Source: an uncultured Eubacteriales bacterium
Lineage (GTDB): Bacteria > Bacillota > Clostridia > Oscillospirales > UBA644
Direction of reading: 5' to 3'
Assembly: GCA_900547165.1 (NCBI GenBank)
Contig: URFZ01000010.1
Coordinates: forward strand, 1 to 64,000
Length of the DNA stretch: 64,000 nt
The position numbers were made by a program, and so were the translations under genes. Shown in pieces: positions 50,932 through 60,739 of the stretch; positions within the stretch are counted from its first letter, which is position 1, and every line of letters begins with the position of its first letter. The notes beneath the pieces are model-generated. The model was not told the DNA's origin and ran no database searches. It worked only from the letters and a program-made list of their open reading frames with translations.

Positions 50932-51021
50932 ATATTCAGAAAAATAGCGGTTTATACCGCAGGCTGATGATATTCAAACATAAGGCTAAAAAACATTTTA
51001 TCATATACGGAGGATTTTCCA

Positions 51022-52035
<1,014 letters not shown>

Positions 52036-52054
52036 ACCACAAAGCAAAAATATT

Positions 52055-52082
52055 GCCCGCGGCGTACGCCGCGGGCTTTTTG
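52055..52082 (+). terminator. Intrinsic terminator after the aldolase gene
   Basis: GCCCGCGGC and GCCGCGGGC flank a GTAC loop (52055-52076), followed by six Ts. Confidence 0.92.
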
Positions 52083-52128
52083 CGTTTTATTCAAATTTCA
52101 GATTGAAAATACCCCTGCATAGGCAAGT

Positions 52129-52878
52129 CTAATCGGGGAACTGTTCAATGTCCGCTTCGGAAGAAAATATTCCGTTCACATAATACTGCATATTGAAATC
52201 AACATCTCCCGAATAAACAAAAAGTTTTTCACGGGGAACGGACAGCGGCACAAGATTCGTCAAGCCTCGAACGGAGAAAGACCGAAGTCCCTCTTCAAAA
52301 TCGTCCGAGCCCGCGACAAGATAAAAACGGCGCTCGAACCAAACCAAGCAGTAAGGGCTGACGTTTCTGAATCTTTGAGAATGCTGTTCCTCCGCGTCGG
52401 GGTCGGAATAATCAAAATTCAGCCGAACATCGCCACTCATCGCTTTTCTTATTATTTCGGTTTTCTGATACGCCTGCTCTTTTTCTCCCGTTCTTCGGTC
52501 AGGGAAAAACAGCGGTCGGTCAAGAACGCGAGCGTTCTTTTCGGAGGTAAGCAAAGACAACTTTTTTTTCAGTTCGTTTGTTTTTCGGGCTGGGATAAAA
52601 GAAGAGGTGTTAACGGCGTCCGTCAGCAGTTTCAGGTCATCGACGGAAAGCGGCGACGGTTCCAAATAATAACTTACTTCCCTGCTGCGGTGCATTACGA
52701 TATGATAACCCATTTCACGAAGAATTGCGATATCCGAATAAACGGATTTTCGCTCCGCCTTTATGCCGTATTCGGCAAGTTCCTCTATCATATCGGACAC
52801 GGTCAAACGGTGTTCACGGTCGCTTTTCCTTTGCAGAATACGGTAAAGGTACATTATTTTTGCTTTTTGCGGCGTCAA
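52129..52878 (-). CDS. WYL-domain transcriptional regulator, short form
   Basis: The 249-residue protein has an N-terminal helix-turn-helix (AKIMYLYRILQRKSDREHRL to YSDIAILREMG) and a WYL domain (residues about 120-220, with RFRNVSPYCLVWFERRFYLVA), which binds nucleic acid or small ligands. It stops at GIFSSEADIEQFPD, where the C-terminal WCX extension would begin, so it is a truncated relative of the YafY group. The start is TTG 52878 behind GAGGAG with nine-base spacing; the ATG at 52911 lacks a ribosome site and lies in a hairpin. The stop is just 50 nt from the aldolase terminator. Confidence 0.83.
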   Translation of the reverse strand: MTPQKAKIMYLYRILQRKSDREHRLTVSDMIEELAEYGIKAERKSVYSDIAILREMGYHIVMHRSREVSYYLEPSPLSVDDLKLLTDAVNTSSFIPARKTNELKKKLSLLTSEKNARVLDRPLFFPDRRTGEKEQAYQKTEIIRKAMSGDVRLNFDYSDPDAEEQHSQRFRNVSPYCLVWFERRFYLVAGSDDFEEGLRSFSVRGLTNLVPLSVPREKLFVYSGDVDFNMQYYVNGIFSSEADIEQFPD

Positions 52879-52950
52879 TTTTTTCTTCTCCTCTACGTCA
52901 AGATAAAACATACGCCCGCCAAGTCTGACGGGCGCTTATGTTCACTATAT

Positions 52951-54054
52951 TTACTGGTATTTTTTAACGATATTGTCCATCTCGTCATAACGCGCTATCA
53001 TATCAAGCGCAAGTTTGACTTGGTTCGCGGCACGGTTGTAGTTCTGCGTGGGATAGTGTATCTTGAAATACTTATCCCCTCTCAGATAGTCTTCAAGGAA
53101 TCTGCAACCTATCTCCAAAGTATCTATGATGGCAGCCGCCGCCATGTTGTCGTTTTCTTCTTTGGTGAACATACCGTTCATCGCGCCCATAAAGCCGCGG
53201 GTGAACGATTCATAGTTCTCCATGCTGACGGTGACGCGGGAGAGGTCAATCTCGTCTTCCTCCGCGGTGTTGCCCGCAAAGCGTATAGCGTCGCCGAAAT
53301 CGTAACAGGAAATGCCCGGCATAACGGTGTCCAGGTCGATAACACAGACCGCTTCGTGCGTTGCGTCGTCGATAAGAATATTATTGAACTTTGTATCGTT
53401 ATGCGTTACTCGGAGAGGAATTTTGCCCTCCTGTTGGAGTTTGATTATCTTGCCGCATGCGTCTCTCTGCTCTTCAAAAACGGAAATAAGTTTTTTGCAG
53501 TCTTTTACTCTGCCGCAAGCGTCCTTTTCAACGGCGTCAAAAAGGTCGTTCAAGCGGACGGGCGTATTATGGAAATTGGGAATCGTCTCAAAAAGTTTGT
53601 CTGCGGGAAAATCCGTCAGTCTGCGCTGGAATTTGCCGAAACCGTTACCCGCCGAAACAAGCATTTTCTGATCGGTCACAACATTGTATGTACAGCACTT
53701 GTCGATGTAAAGACTCATGCGCCAAAAATCACCGTTTTCGCCGTCGGGAAGAACGTAATTTCTCCTTTCGGAGTCACGCAGATAGCGCAAAGTCTCTCTT
53801 TCGGGGTCGCCGCCGTCTTCTCTTATCTTCTTTCTTAAATGATGAGTGACAAGGTCGATATTGGACATTATCGCTTTCGGATTTTTGAAAACGTAACGGT
53901 TAACACGCTGCATTGTATAAAAAACGTCACCGAATTTGACGCGATAAGTGTCATTGATATGCCCTGCGGTAACTATCTGATACTCGCGAAGAGGCTCGTC
54001 AACGCCGAGGGTATGAGCGACTTTCACCAAAATCGATTCGAGTTTCTGTTCCAT
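52951..54054 (-). CDS. NahK-like sugar kinase (phosphotransferase/APH family)
   Basis: The 367-residue kinase has the aminoglycoside-phosphotransferase fold: an N-terminal lobe with QIVTAGHINDTYRV as the nucleotide loop, the catalytic HNDTKFNNILID (near 217-228) and the metal-binding CVIDLDTVMPGISCYDFGD. HNDTKFNN and IDLDTVMPG are characteristic of NahK, which phosphorylates GlcNAc or GalNAc at C1 in the mucin-sugar pathway. No lacto-N-biose phosphorylase gene is in view, so use of free hexosamines is inferred. ATG 54054 follows AGGAGCC. It lies between a VanZ and a WYL gene on the minus strand. Confidence 0.82.
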   Translation of the reverse strand: MEQKLESILVKVAHTLGVDEPLREYQIVTAGHINDTYRVKFGDVFYTMQRVNRYVFKNPKAIMSNIDLVTHHLRKKIREDGGDPERETLRYLRDSERRNYVLPDGENGDFWRMSLYIDKCCTYNVVTDQKMLVSAGNGFGKFQRRLTDFPADKLFETIPNFHNTPVRLNDLFDAVEKDACGRVKDCKKLISVFEEQRDACGKIIKLQQEGKIPLRVTHNDTKFNNILIDDATHEAVCVIDLDTVMPGISCYDFGDAIRFAGNTAEEDEIDLSRVTVSMENYESFTRGFMGAMNGMFTKEENDNMAAAAIIDTLEIGCRFLEDYLRGDKYFKIHYPTQNYNRAANQVKLALDMIARYDEMDNIVKKYQ

Positions 54055-54158
54055 GATAAATGGCTCCTCATTCTATTCATTCTGTCAAGCCGTCGCAGCG
54101 GCGGCTCCTTTTCTGTCAATAAGTCACGAAAAAGCGAAGCACAACGTCTGCCGACAAC

Positions 54159-54695
54159 TCATATTGCCGCAGAAAGTTCTTTCTTCGCTTTTCTTTTTTT
54201 CTTTTGCAAAACAATCACCGTTATCATTGCGGAAATCAGTATTCCAGCAACTATTCCGGCGGAATCTATCAAAACATCTTCAAGACATCCGTAACGTCCG
54301 TCTATAAACGTTTGATGATACTCGTCCGCAACGGCAAATATTAAACTTACGCACAGGCTGTACAGTCCCGCACGATGAACATCGACACCGTAAAGACGAA
54401 ATCTCCAATAAAGCAAGATCCCGAGCAGGAAATATTCAAATATATGCGCGGATTTTCTGATAAATACGGTTATTTGCTCTTTAAGAATATATTTGTCAAT
54501 ATCAGGACGTTCCTCCAAATCGGTCACGATATGCGAGGTGACAAACCCGTTTGTTTTTTCGATAAACGGCTCGCTGACGTCTGCCGAATCCGCGCCGCCC
54601 ATATTCGAAAACACAAAGATTATAAGTGCCATAACAAAAATGGCAACCCAAAGAACGATGCCGATTGCTTTGCCCGCTTTTGTTTCCGATGGCAT
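54159..54695 (-). CDS. VanZ-family membrane protein
   Basis: The 178-residue protein has four membrane helices and the VanZ core EYFLLGILLYWRFRL, then DEYHQTFIDGRYGCLEDVLIDSAG, where the Asp/Glu and His are invariant. VanZ proteins raise teicoplanin resistance in enterococci by an unknown mechanism, but most members are chromosomal and of unknown role. A first helix (13-32) is followed by an extracytoplasmic segment of about 60 residues. ATG 54695 has only a weak ribosome site. It has its own consensus promoter. Confidence 0.88.
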   Translation of the reverse strand: MPSETKAGKAIGIVLWVAIFVMALIIFVFSNMGGADSADVSEPFIEKTNGFVTSHIVTDLEERPDIDKYILKEQITVFIRKSAHIFEYFLLGILLYWRFRLYGVDVHRAGLYSLCVSLIFAVADEYHQTFIDGRYGCLEDVLIDSAGIVAGILISAMITVIVLQKKKRKAKKELSAAI

Positions 54696-54732
54696 ATTTA
54701 AATTTTCTACCGACTCTCTTTTAATTTTATAT

Positions 54733-54761
54733 ATTATAACACTTTTAACAATCTTTGTCAA
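54733..54761 (-). promoter_or_regulatory. Promoter of the VanZ gene
   Basis: On minus, TTGACA (54761-54756), 17-bp spacer and TATAAT (54738-54733): full consensus. Confidence 0.9.
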
Positions 54762-54814
54762 CCTTTTTCGAAACAAAAAAAATCGCAATAATTGCAAGTT
54801 TTACAAATACGTTA

Positions 54815-54843
54815 TTTACTTTTTCAGTGTTTTATGTTAAAAT
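54815..54843 (+). promoter_or_regulatory. Promoter of the DUF4825-like membrane gene
   Basis: TTTACT (54815-54820), 17-bp spacer and TAAAAT (54838-54843). Divergent from the VanZ promoter. Confidence 0.6.
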
Positions 54844-54871
54844 TGATATATTAAGGAGTATATTTTGTTAT

Positions 54872-55873
54872 ATGAAAGTTTACAGAAAAATATATGCAAC
54901 GCAAAAAGCGCAACGGTTTCTTATGATAACGGTCTGCGCATGGTTACTCTCCGCGCTTGAAATATCCCCTGTCGGTTTAAGAATTTCGGCGCTTTTGGCG
55001 GCGTCATCCGTCGTGCTCGGCATAATCTGTCTGTCAAGAAGCAATGTTGCGAAAAAAGATGTGCTGCATGAAACGTTCGACGTTGATACCGAACGGCTGA
55101 ACAGGATTTCGAGGATACTGTTCTTTTGCTGTATGAGCGGCGCGGCTGTCGGCGTTATTCTGTGCGCCGTGGTGTGCAAAAGAGATTTTTCTTCGACATA
55201 CGGCACGCTTGTTTATATAGCAAATGTTATGTTGCCGCTTCATCTGCTGTTTGTTCCCGCTTACGCGAAAGCCGCATTGAGAGCCGCAACGGAAAGTTCG
55301 GTTGAAAAGCCGGTCAACACGGCGGAACCCAAAAGCCAAATTCTTCGCGGACACAATGTCTGCCTGCTCGTGCTGGCGTTCCTTGTCTCATATATCATGC
55401 TCTTCTATGCCGCGCCGAGGCTTTACAAAAACTCCGCGCAGTTCGGAACGGCACAAAACGACTATCTGCAAAACGATATTTCCGAAGCAGTGAAATACAA
55501 ATCGGAAACCGTCGAAAAATGCGATTTGAACGGATTGTTGAAAACGCTGCCGGGAGCGGCGGCGCAACTCGGCTTTTCAAAGGACGGGGATTCCGTCACC
55601 GTGTCCTATTCCGAAAATGCGGACACGACAAAAAAGCATGCGGAAATCGTTTACAACGCAACCGCGATGTTTGCGCTGACGGATGATTTAAGAGAAATAA
55701 ACTTTGTTTACGGCAATGATGTCGTAACGGTTTTGCGTGCCGGCGTCGTTGGGTGCTACGACGATTTTACGCAGATTCTGAACGAATGGCAGATGAAAGT
55801 TTCTTACGAAATGAGAAACTCGGAGACGGTTGAAACGCGTTTTTCGAAAATGTCGGAAACAAACGGGAAATGA
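54872..55873 (+). CDS. Membrane protein with DUF4825-like C-terminal domain
   Basis: The 333-residue protein has five to six membrane helices in its first 210 residues and an extracytoplasmic C-terminus of about 120. That part has a helix-strand layout (LNGLLKTLPGAAAQLGFSKD, then ALTDDLREINFVYG) reminiscent of DUF4825 domains found behind sensor-transducer membrane proteins and sigma-linked genes; the match is from pattern only. ATG 54872 lies 14 nt after AAGGAG. zapA follows after 44 nt, but its link to this gene is unclear. Confidence 0.65.
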   Translation: MKVYRKIYATQKAQRFLMITVCAWLLSALEISPVGLRISALLAASSVVLGIICLSRSNVAKKDVLHETFDVDTERLNRISRILFFCCMSGAAVGVILCAVVCKRDFSSTYGTLVYIANVMLPLHLLFVPAYAKAALRAATESSVEKPVNTAEPKSQILRGHNVCLLVLAFLVSYIMLFYAAPRLYKNSAQFGTAQNDYLQNDISEAVKYKSETVEKCDLNGLLKTLPGAAAQLGFSKDGDSVTVSYSENADTTKKHAEIVYNATAMFALTDDLREINFVYGNDVVTVLRAGVVGCYDDFTQILNEWQMKVSYEMRNSETVETRFSKMSETNGK

Positions 55874-55917
55874 ATTGCCGAAAGGCTTAAAAGATAAGGG
55901 AAAAGGAGTTGGGACTT

Positions 55918-56277
55918 TTGGAAAAAGTTTTCAAGACCAACATATACGGAGTGGAGATAATGTTCACTACGGACGAAAGCGACGAAGACACGCAGAGAGC
56001 CGTTGATGACGTAAAAGCGCTTATTGCGGAAAAGATAGAGCAGGCATCAAGCGTCAATGTTGCGAAAGCAAGCATTTTTGCGTGCCTTGACCTGTGCGAC
56101 GAGAGAAACAAGGCGCTCGATGAAGCGGAAAAACTCCGCGAAGAGGTGCTTCGCCTCTCCAAAAAGGAGCAGGACGCGCAGGACGACAGAAAAGAGGCTC
56201 TGGCGCTGGTTGAAAGGCTCCGTGCGGAAGTGCTTGATTTGAAGATAAGCCTTTCCAACGACGGAAAAGCGGAATAG
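55918..56277 (+). CDS. zapA: Cell-division protein ZapA
   Basis: The 119-residue protein has a short beta-strand head (VFKTNIYGVEIMFTTDESD) and a long coiled-coil C-terminus (about 60-115), the layout of ZapA, which bundles FtsZ protofilaments at the division site. The start is TTG 55918 with GGAG nine bases upstream, which begins the family at its usual EKVF- strand; the earlier TTG 55909 is too near the site. It is followed 7 nt on by the U32 peptidase gene, the standard neighbour of zapA in Clostridia. Confidence 0.85.
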   Translation: MEKVFKTNIYGVEIMFTTDESDEDTQRAVDDVKALIAEKIEQASSVNVAKASIFACLDLCDERNKALDEAEKLREEVLRLSKKEQDAQDDRKEALALVERLRAEVLDLKISLSNDGKAE

Positions 56278-56284
56278 GGCGAAG

Positions 56285-58318
56285 ATGCCGAATATGGAAA
56301 TACTTGCTCCCGCAGGTTCCGTCCCCGCGCTTGAAGCGGCGGTTTACAACGGGGCAGACGCGGTATATCTCGGACTTTCGGAATTCAATGCCCGCATGGG
56401 AGCGGAGAACTTCACGGAAGAAAACATAGCAGACTCAATTGCGTTTTGCCACGAACGCGGAGTCCGCGTCCATGCGGTGCTGAATACGCTTGTTTCGGAC
56501 AGAGAAATGCCGTTGGCACTGAAAACGGCAAAAACGCTCGCTTCGGCAGGAGTAGATGCGTTCATCGTGCAGGATCTCGGCCTTGCGGACGAGTTGATGA
56601 AAAGAACCGACGTCGAACTTCACGCATCCACGCAACTCTGCGTCCACTCCTCCGACGGGGTGGCATTTCTTGCCGATATCGGCTTTCGCCGCGTTGTGCT
56701 GGCGCGCGAACTTTCCGAAAAAGAGATTGAGCGGATAACCGCAAAAAGCCCGATTGAGACCGAAGTTTTTTGTCACGGCGCGATGTGCATGGCTTACAGC
56801 GGACAATGCTATATGTCCGCGATAGTCGGCGAACGCAGCGGCAACCGCGGCAGATGTGCGCAGCCGTGCAGACTGCCTTACGGCAACGGGTATGAATTGA
56901 GCCTGAAAGACATGAGCCTGCTGCGGTATGTTGACAGGCTTGAACAGATGGGCGTTGCGTCCCTTAAAATAGAGGGACGAATGAAAGGCGCGGAATATGT
57001 GGGCGCGGTCACACGCGCTTACGCGGATGCGAAACGCGGCAAGAGGTTTGAAAAACGAGACGAAGAATATCTGGCGGGCATATTTTCGCGCGACGGTTTT
57101 TCAGACGGATATTTCACGGGCAAAATCGGAGAAAAAATGTTCGGAGTAAGAGGACTGACGACAAACTCTTTTCCGCTGAAAAATGCCGAATACAAAAGGG
57201 CGACAATCTCTTTTACGCTCTCAAAAAAAACAGATAAGGAACTTACGCTTTCCGCAAGGACATCGGACGGTTACGGCGCGGAAAGTTCCGTTTTGTGGGA
57301 AAAGGCGACAAAGGCGCCGACAAGCGAAAAAGATATAACCAAAGCGCTTTCAAAACTCGGAGACACGATATATTCGCTTGCGGACATATCTCTCAATCTG
57401 CCCGAAAATGCTTTCATTCCCGTATCGGGGCTGAACTCGGTGCGCAGAGAAACGGTGGCAAGCATAGCAAAAATGAGAAAAACGGTAAAGCACGGCTTTC
57501 TCGATATCCCGCTTGCTTTCCCCTCTAAAAAAGAAGCGAAGGAAAATCATATAACCGAGGCGCTTTTCCTCAACGCAACGGACAGAGCGGCGGACTGCGG
57601 CGCGGACTTTGTTTGGCTGCCGATAACGCAGGCGGGCGGCAAAGCGTTCGACCGTGCTGTGGAAAAAATGCCCGAAAAAGTCGGTGCATGGCTGCCGCAG
57701 GTTTTTTCGGATGACGAAACCGTCGGGATAAAAGACCTTTTGAAAAAGGCGAAAGAACAGGGCATAAATAAAGTTCTCGTAAACAACGTCGGGCAAATAT
57801 ATATGTGCCGAAATCTCGGCTTTGACGTGGCGACGGATTTCGGACTGAACGTGTTCAATTCTTTTACGGCGGACGTTCTGCGCAGGACGGGCGCGGCGGA
57901 AACAACTCTTTCTTTCGAACTCAACTTTTCGCAGATAAAAGACATTGCCGCAGAGGATTCCGCATTGATCGTATACGGCAGGTTGCCGCTGATGTGCGTT
58001 CGGAACTGCATAAAGAAAAAGCGCATCGTCTGTCCCGAAAACGGCCACGGAAAGCCGTATATAATGACGGACAGAACTTCAAGAAAATTCTTTGTGACCT
58101 GCGAGTACGGCTGTCGGAACAGGATATGGAACGGCGACGTTTTGTGGCTTGCGGACAAAGATATTCCGAACTGCGGCTTTTTCCGATTTGTTTTCACTGA
58201 TGAAACCGAGAGTACGGAGGAACGCAGTCCTAAAAAAATAATTTCCGCATATAAAAGAAAAGAGCGCTTTTTCGAAGACAAGGGATTCACGCGTGGGCTT
58301 TATTACAGAAAAGTATGA
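56285..58318 (+). CDS. U32-family peptidase / RlhA-like protein
   Basis: The 677-residue protein has the U32 core: EILAPAGSVPALEAAVYNGADAVYLG at the start, VQDLGLADEL, ELHASTQLCVHS and the cluster FCHGAMCMAYSGQCYMSAI followed by GRCAQPCRLPY. These four Cys fit the Fe-S or metal site of RNA hydroxylase RlhA and tRNA hydroxylase TrhP relatives. Residues about 280-660 form the DUF3656 extension with another Cys group (LMCVRNCIKKKRIVC, CEYGC). Hence it more likely modifies rRNA or tRNA than cleaves collagen. Coupled to zapA. Confidence 0.88.
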   Translation: MPNMEILAPAGSVPALEAAVYNGADAVYLGLSEFNARMGAENFTEENIADSIAFCHERGVRVHAVLNTLVSDREMPLALKTAKTLASAGVDAFIVQDLGLADELMKRTDVELHASTQLCVHSSDGVAFLADIGFRRVVLARELSEKEIERITAKSPIETEVFCHGAMCMAYSGQCYMSAIVGERSGNRGRCAQPCRLPYGNGYELSLKDMSLLRYVDRLEQMGVASLKIEGRMKGAEYVGAVTRAYADAKRGKRFEKRDEEYLAGIFSRDGFSDGYFTGKIGEKMFGVRGLTTNSFPLKNAEYKRATISFTLSKKTDKELTLSARTSDGYGAESSVLWEKATKAPTSEKDITKALSKLGDTIYSLADISLNLPENAFIPVSGLNSVRRETVASIAKMRKTVKHGFLDIPLAFPSKKEAKENHITEALFLNATDRAADCGADFVWLPITQAGGKAFDRAVEKMPEKVGAWLPQVFSDDETVGIKDLLKKAKEQGINKVLVNNVGQIYMCRNLGFDVATDFGLNVFNSFTADVLRRTGAAETTLSFELNFSQIKDIAAEDSALIVYGRLPLMCVRNCIKKKRIVCPENGHGKPYIMTDRTSRKFFVTCEYGCRNRIWNGDVLWLADKDIPNCGFFRFVFTDETESTEERSPKKIISAYKRKERFFEDKGFTRGLYYRKV

Positions 58319-58387
58319 AAACGCTCGAATATATGCAAAATATACAAAAAAGAATTTGAAATATTTTATCAAACTTCTTTTTTCCTC

Positions 58388-58416
58388 TTGCTTTATAAAA
58401 AAAAGTATGATATAAT
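58388..58416 (+). promoter_or_regulatory. Promoter of the small dockerin gene
   Basis: TTGCTT (58388-58393), 17-bp spacer and TATAAT (58411-58416). The 75-nt leader contains a CGAAGGC-ATAA-GCCTTTCG hairpin at about 58439-58460. Confidence 0.75.
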
Positions 58417-58498
58417 AATCTCAACAATTAACGCCGCCACGAAGGCATAAGCCTTTCGGAGGTTGCGGTTTCCATTCAAAAACGGAGGATATTTGAAT

Positions 58499-58840
58499 AT
58501 GAAAAAAATAATTGCATTATTCTGTGCCATCGCCATTATGCTCGGTATGGGACTTTCCGCTTTCGCCGCTGCCGATTCGAGAGGAAACTGTGACGGTTCC
58601 GTCGGCGGAGAGATCGACATCTCCGACGCGATGCTTCTTTTCTATTATGTTGCGAAAAAAATTACCGTCCAGGATGTTCCGGACCCCGAAGCGATGGATA
58701 TTGATCAGGACTATTCGGTTGATATTCGGGACGCAATGCTTCTTTTCTATTATGTTGCGAAAAAACCCGGTTCCGATTTCCCTGCGTTTGACGACAATTA
58801 CGATTACGCAAAACTCAGACAGATTCTCGGAATCGACTGA
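58499..58840 (+). CDS. Small secreted protein consisting mainly of a dockerin pair
   Basis: The 113-residue protein has a Sec signal peptide (cleavage likely at SAFAAADS near 24) and then two dockerin repeats. GNCDGSVGGEIDISDAMLLF and DIDQDYSVDIRDAMLLFYYV each give a Ca-binding loop and F-helix, both continuing to YYVAKK; a short tail ends the chain. There is no catalytic or carbohydrate-binding domain, so it is a stand-alone dockerin that might cap or compete for cohesins. Repeats are nearly identical in DNA (30-nt exact match), indicating recent duplication or conversion. ATG 58499 follows ACGGAGGAT. Confidence 0.85.
   Translation: MKKIIALFCAIAIMLGMGLSAFAAADSRGNCDGSVGGEIDISDAMLLFYYVAKKITVQDVPDPEAMDIDQDYSVDIRDAMLLFYYVAKKPGSDFPAFDDNYDYAKLRQILGID
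58631..58765 (+). repeat. Exact 30-nt direct repeat coding the dockerin helix
   Basis: Positions 58631-58660 and 58736-58765 are identical, both encoding the end of ISDAMLLFYYVAKK or IRDAMLLFYYVAKK. The minus-strand dockerin at 12835-13902 shares the inner 15 bases at its first repeat. Confidence 0.9.
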
Positions 58841-58861
58841 AAAAAATAATAAGACAACTTC

Positions 58862-58887
58862 ACGGCGGCATTGTAAGATGCCGCCGT
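58862..58887 (+). other. Perfect hairpin after the small dockerin gene
   Basis: ACGGCGGCAT (58862-58871) pairs with 58878-58887. The tail is not T-rich (CGCTGTAATTTTC), so it may be a weak terminator or stability element before the cardiolipin synthase gene. Confidence 0.5.
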
Positions 58888-58910
58888 CGCTGTAATTTTC
58901 AGGTTTGTTT

Positions 58911-60452
58911 ATGAAAAAGTTTTTCAATTTTCTTTTCAGCCGAATAGTTGTTGTCGGAGTCCTGCTTGTGTTGCAGGTCGCGGCAATGGCTGCCGTTTTC
59001 ATGGCGGTAAATCAGTATTTCACATACTTCTATATCTTTTGCGATATTGCCGCCGTGATATGCACCGTTTGGCTGATGAACGATGATGACCGTCCGCCCG
59101 ATTACAAGATAGTCTGGGTCATGTTCATTCTTGCCGTTCCTATCTTCGGAATTGTTATGTTTCTGCTTTACGGTGCGGACAAAACAACAATCAGACGCCG
59201 CAGAAAGATGAAACTGTTCGAGGACAAGCCTCGCCGTTTTTGCGAACAGAACGAGGCTATCATGGCACGTCTTTATGATGAAGACAGGGACGTTTACCGC
59301 ATTTGCAAATATATAGCGGATCGCGCCGCGTACCCCGTATACGATAACACGGGTGTGACGTATTTTTCTCTCGGAGAGGATAAACTGAGCAGGCTCAAAT
59401 GGGAACTCGAAACCGCCCGCAGGTATATTTTTCTTGAATATTTCATCATCGAAGAGGGTGAAGTTTGGAACGGGATACTCGACATATTGAAGCGCAAAGC
59501 CTCACAGGGTGTTGACGTGCGAGTGCTTTACGACGACTTCGGATGCGTTTCGAAACTGCCCTACCGATATTTTGAAAAACTCGAAAAATTCGGCATAAAA
59601 GCAAGAGCATTCAGCCCGTTTATTCCCGTTATGACATCAAGACTGAACAACCGCGACCACCGAAAAATATGTGTGATAGACGGTCATACGGCGTTCACGG
59701 GCGGCGTCAATCTTGCGGACGAATACGCAAACAAGGTGGTTCGTTTCGGGCATTGGAAAGATACCGCCGTTATGTTGAGCGGAGATGCAGCATGGTCGAT
59801 GACGGTCATGTTTTTAACGATGTGGCAATATACCGCAGGCGGTGATGAAGATTACGAAAGATTCCGCCCCGACGAATTTGAATTGCTTGACAAGGAACAG
59901 AACGACGGCTTTGTTCAGCCGTATTCGGACAGCCCGCACGATACGGAAAACGTCAGCGAAAACATATATATGAACATAATTGAGAGAGCAAAGGATTACG
60001 TCTATATAACAACGCCGTACCTGATTCTCGACGACGCGATGGAAACATCTCTCAAAAACGCGGCGAAAGCAGGGGTTGACGTTCGTATAATAACGCCGCA
60101 CATACCCGATAAAAAACTTGTTTTCGAAGCGACGCGTGCAAGTTATATGCCGCTGATGAAAGCGGGAGTCAAAATATATGAATACACGCCCGGGTTTGTC
60201 CATGCGAAAATGTTTGTTTCGGACGACAAACTTGCAACCGTGGGAACTGCCAACCTCGATTACAGAAGCCTGTTTCTGCATTTCGAATGCGGGGCTTTGA
60301 TGTACCGTTCGGCGGCAGTGTCCTCCGTCAAGGCGGATTTTCTCGAAACATTCGAAAAGTGTCACCGCTGTTCGATAGCGGAAATGAAACGGTGTTCACC
60401 GTTCGGAAAAGCGCTGGCGTTTGTTATGAAAATAATCGCGCCGCTTCTCTGA
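58911..60452 (+). CDS. cls: Cardiolipin synthase (phospholipase D type)
   Basis: The 513-residue enzyme joins two phosphatidylglycerols to cardiolipin at the membrane. It has two N-terminal helices, the DUF/PLDc_N segment (VICTVWLMNDDDRPPDYK), then two HKD motifs: HRKICVIDGHTAFTGGVN (near 252-269) and HAKMFVSDDKLATVGTAN (near 430-447). Both active-site His-Lys-Asp sets are intact. ATG 58911 was chosen over TTG 58905; the ribosome site is weak. It follows a hairpin and has no evident promoter of its own. Confidence 0.93.
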   Translation: MKKFFNFLFSRIVVVGVLLVLQVAAMAAVFMAVNQYFTYFYIFCDIAAVICTVWLMNDDDRPPDYKIVWVMFILAVPIFGIVMFLLYGADKTTIRRRRKMKLFEDKPRRFCEQNEAIMARLYDEDRDVYRICKYIADRAAYPVYDNTGVTYFSLGEDKLSRLKWELETARRYIFLEYFIIEEGEVWNGILDILKRKASQGVDVRVLYDDFGCVSKLPYRYFEKLEKFGIKARAFSPFIPVMTSRLNNRDHRKICVIDGHTAFTGGVNLADEYANKVVRFGHWKDTAVMLSGDAAWSMTVMFLTMWQYTAGGDEDYERFRPDEFELLDKEQNDGFVQPYSDSPHDTENVSENIYMNIIERAKDYVYITTPYLILDDAMETSLKNAAKAGVDVRIITPHIPDKKLVFEATRASYMPLMKAGVKIYEYTPGFVHAKMFVSDDKLATVGTANLDYRSLFLHFECGALMYRSAAVSSVKADFLETFEKCHRCSIAEMKRCSPFGKALAFVMKIIAPLL

Positions 60453-60562
60453 CGAGGACATGAGGAGCAGCAGTCTCAACCTATTAATAAAGACACGTTC
60501 CGCGCCCTGTGAGCAGAGCGAAAAGTTTTCATTTTTGTCGGCGAGTTACTACATAATTTCGG

Positions 60563-60591
60563 TTGACAATAAAAAAAATGTGTGCTAAAAT
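60563..60591 (+). promoter_or_regulatory. Promoter of the ABC exporter pair
   Basis: TTGACA (60563-60568), 17-bp spacer and TAAAAT (60586-60591) with TGC extended -10. Confidence 0.8.
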
Positions 60592-60597
60592 TCTATA

Positions 60598-60739
60598 AGG
60601 TTATTTTAATATTGTAATATCCGCAGAGCGGCGCTTTGACCGCGCCGCATACAGTATGCCCGCAGACGGAAAGACAAAAAATGTCCTCCGATGTGGGCGT
60701 ATTTTTGAAAGGAACTGCGGGAAAGGAGTTTTTTGACGA
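60598..60739 (+). promoter_or_regulatory. Structured leader of the ABC exporter operon
   Basis: A 142-nt leader has GCGGCGC/GCGCCGC (about 60628-60648), a GACAAAAAATGTC hairpin (60673-60685) and a long-range CCCGCAG with CTGCGGG pairing (60659-60665 with 60715-60721). The latter arm abuts the AAAGGAG ribosome site. A 26-codon frame (60656-60736) lacks a ribosome site and ends 3 nt before the exporter ATG. Such leaders often control drug exporters; that use is inferred. Confidence 0.5.

Noticed and set aside
52375..53838. 487-codon plus-strand frame opposite the WYL and NahK-like genes
   Set aside because: It spans two genes with conserved motifs on minus and the gap between them; it has no domain of its own.
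58430..58498. Cyclic-di-GMP or other riboswitch before the small dockerin gene
   Set aside because: Only one short hairpin is present and the conserved core of known riboswitches is absent.
60656..60736. 26-codon leader frame before the ABC exporter as a real peptide gene
   Set aside because: No ribosome-binding site precedes it. It is mentioned only as part of the leader.
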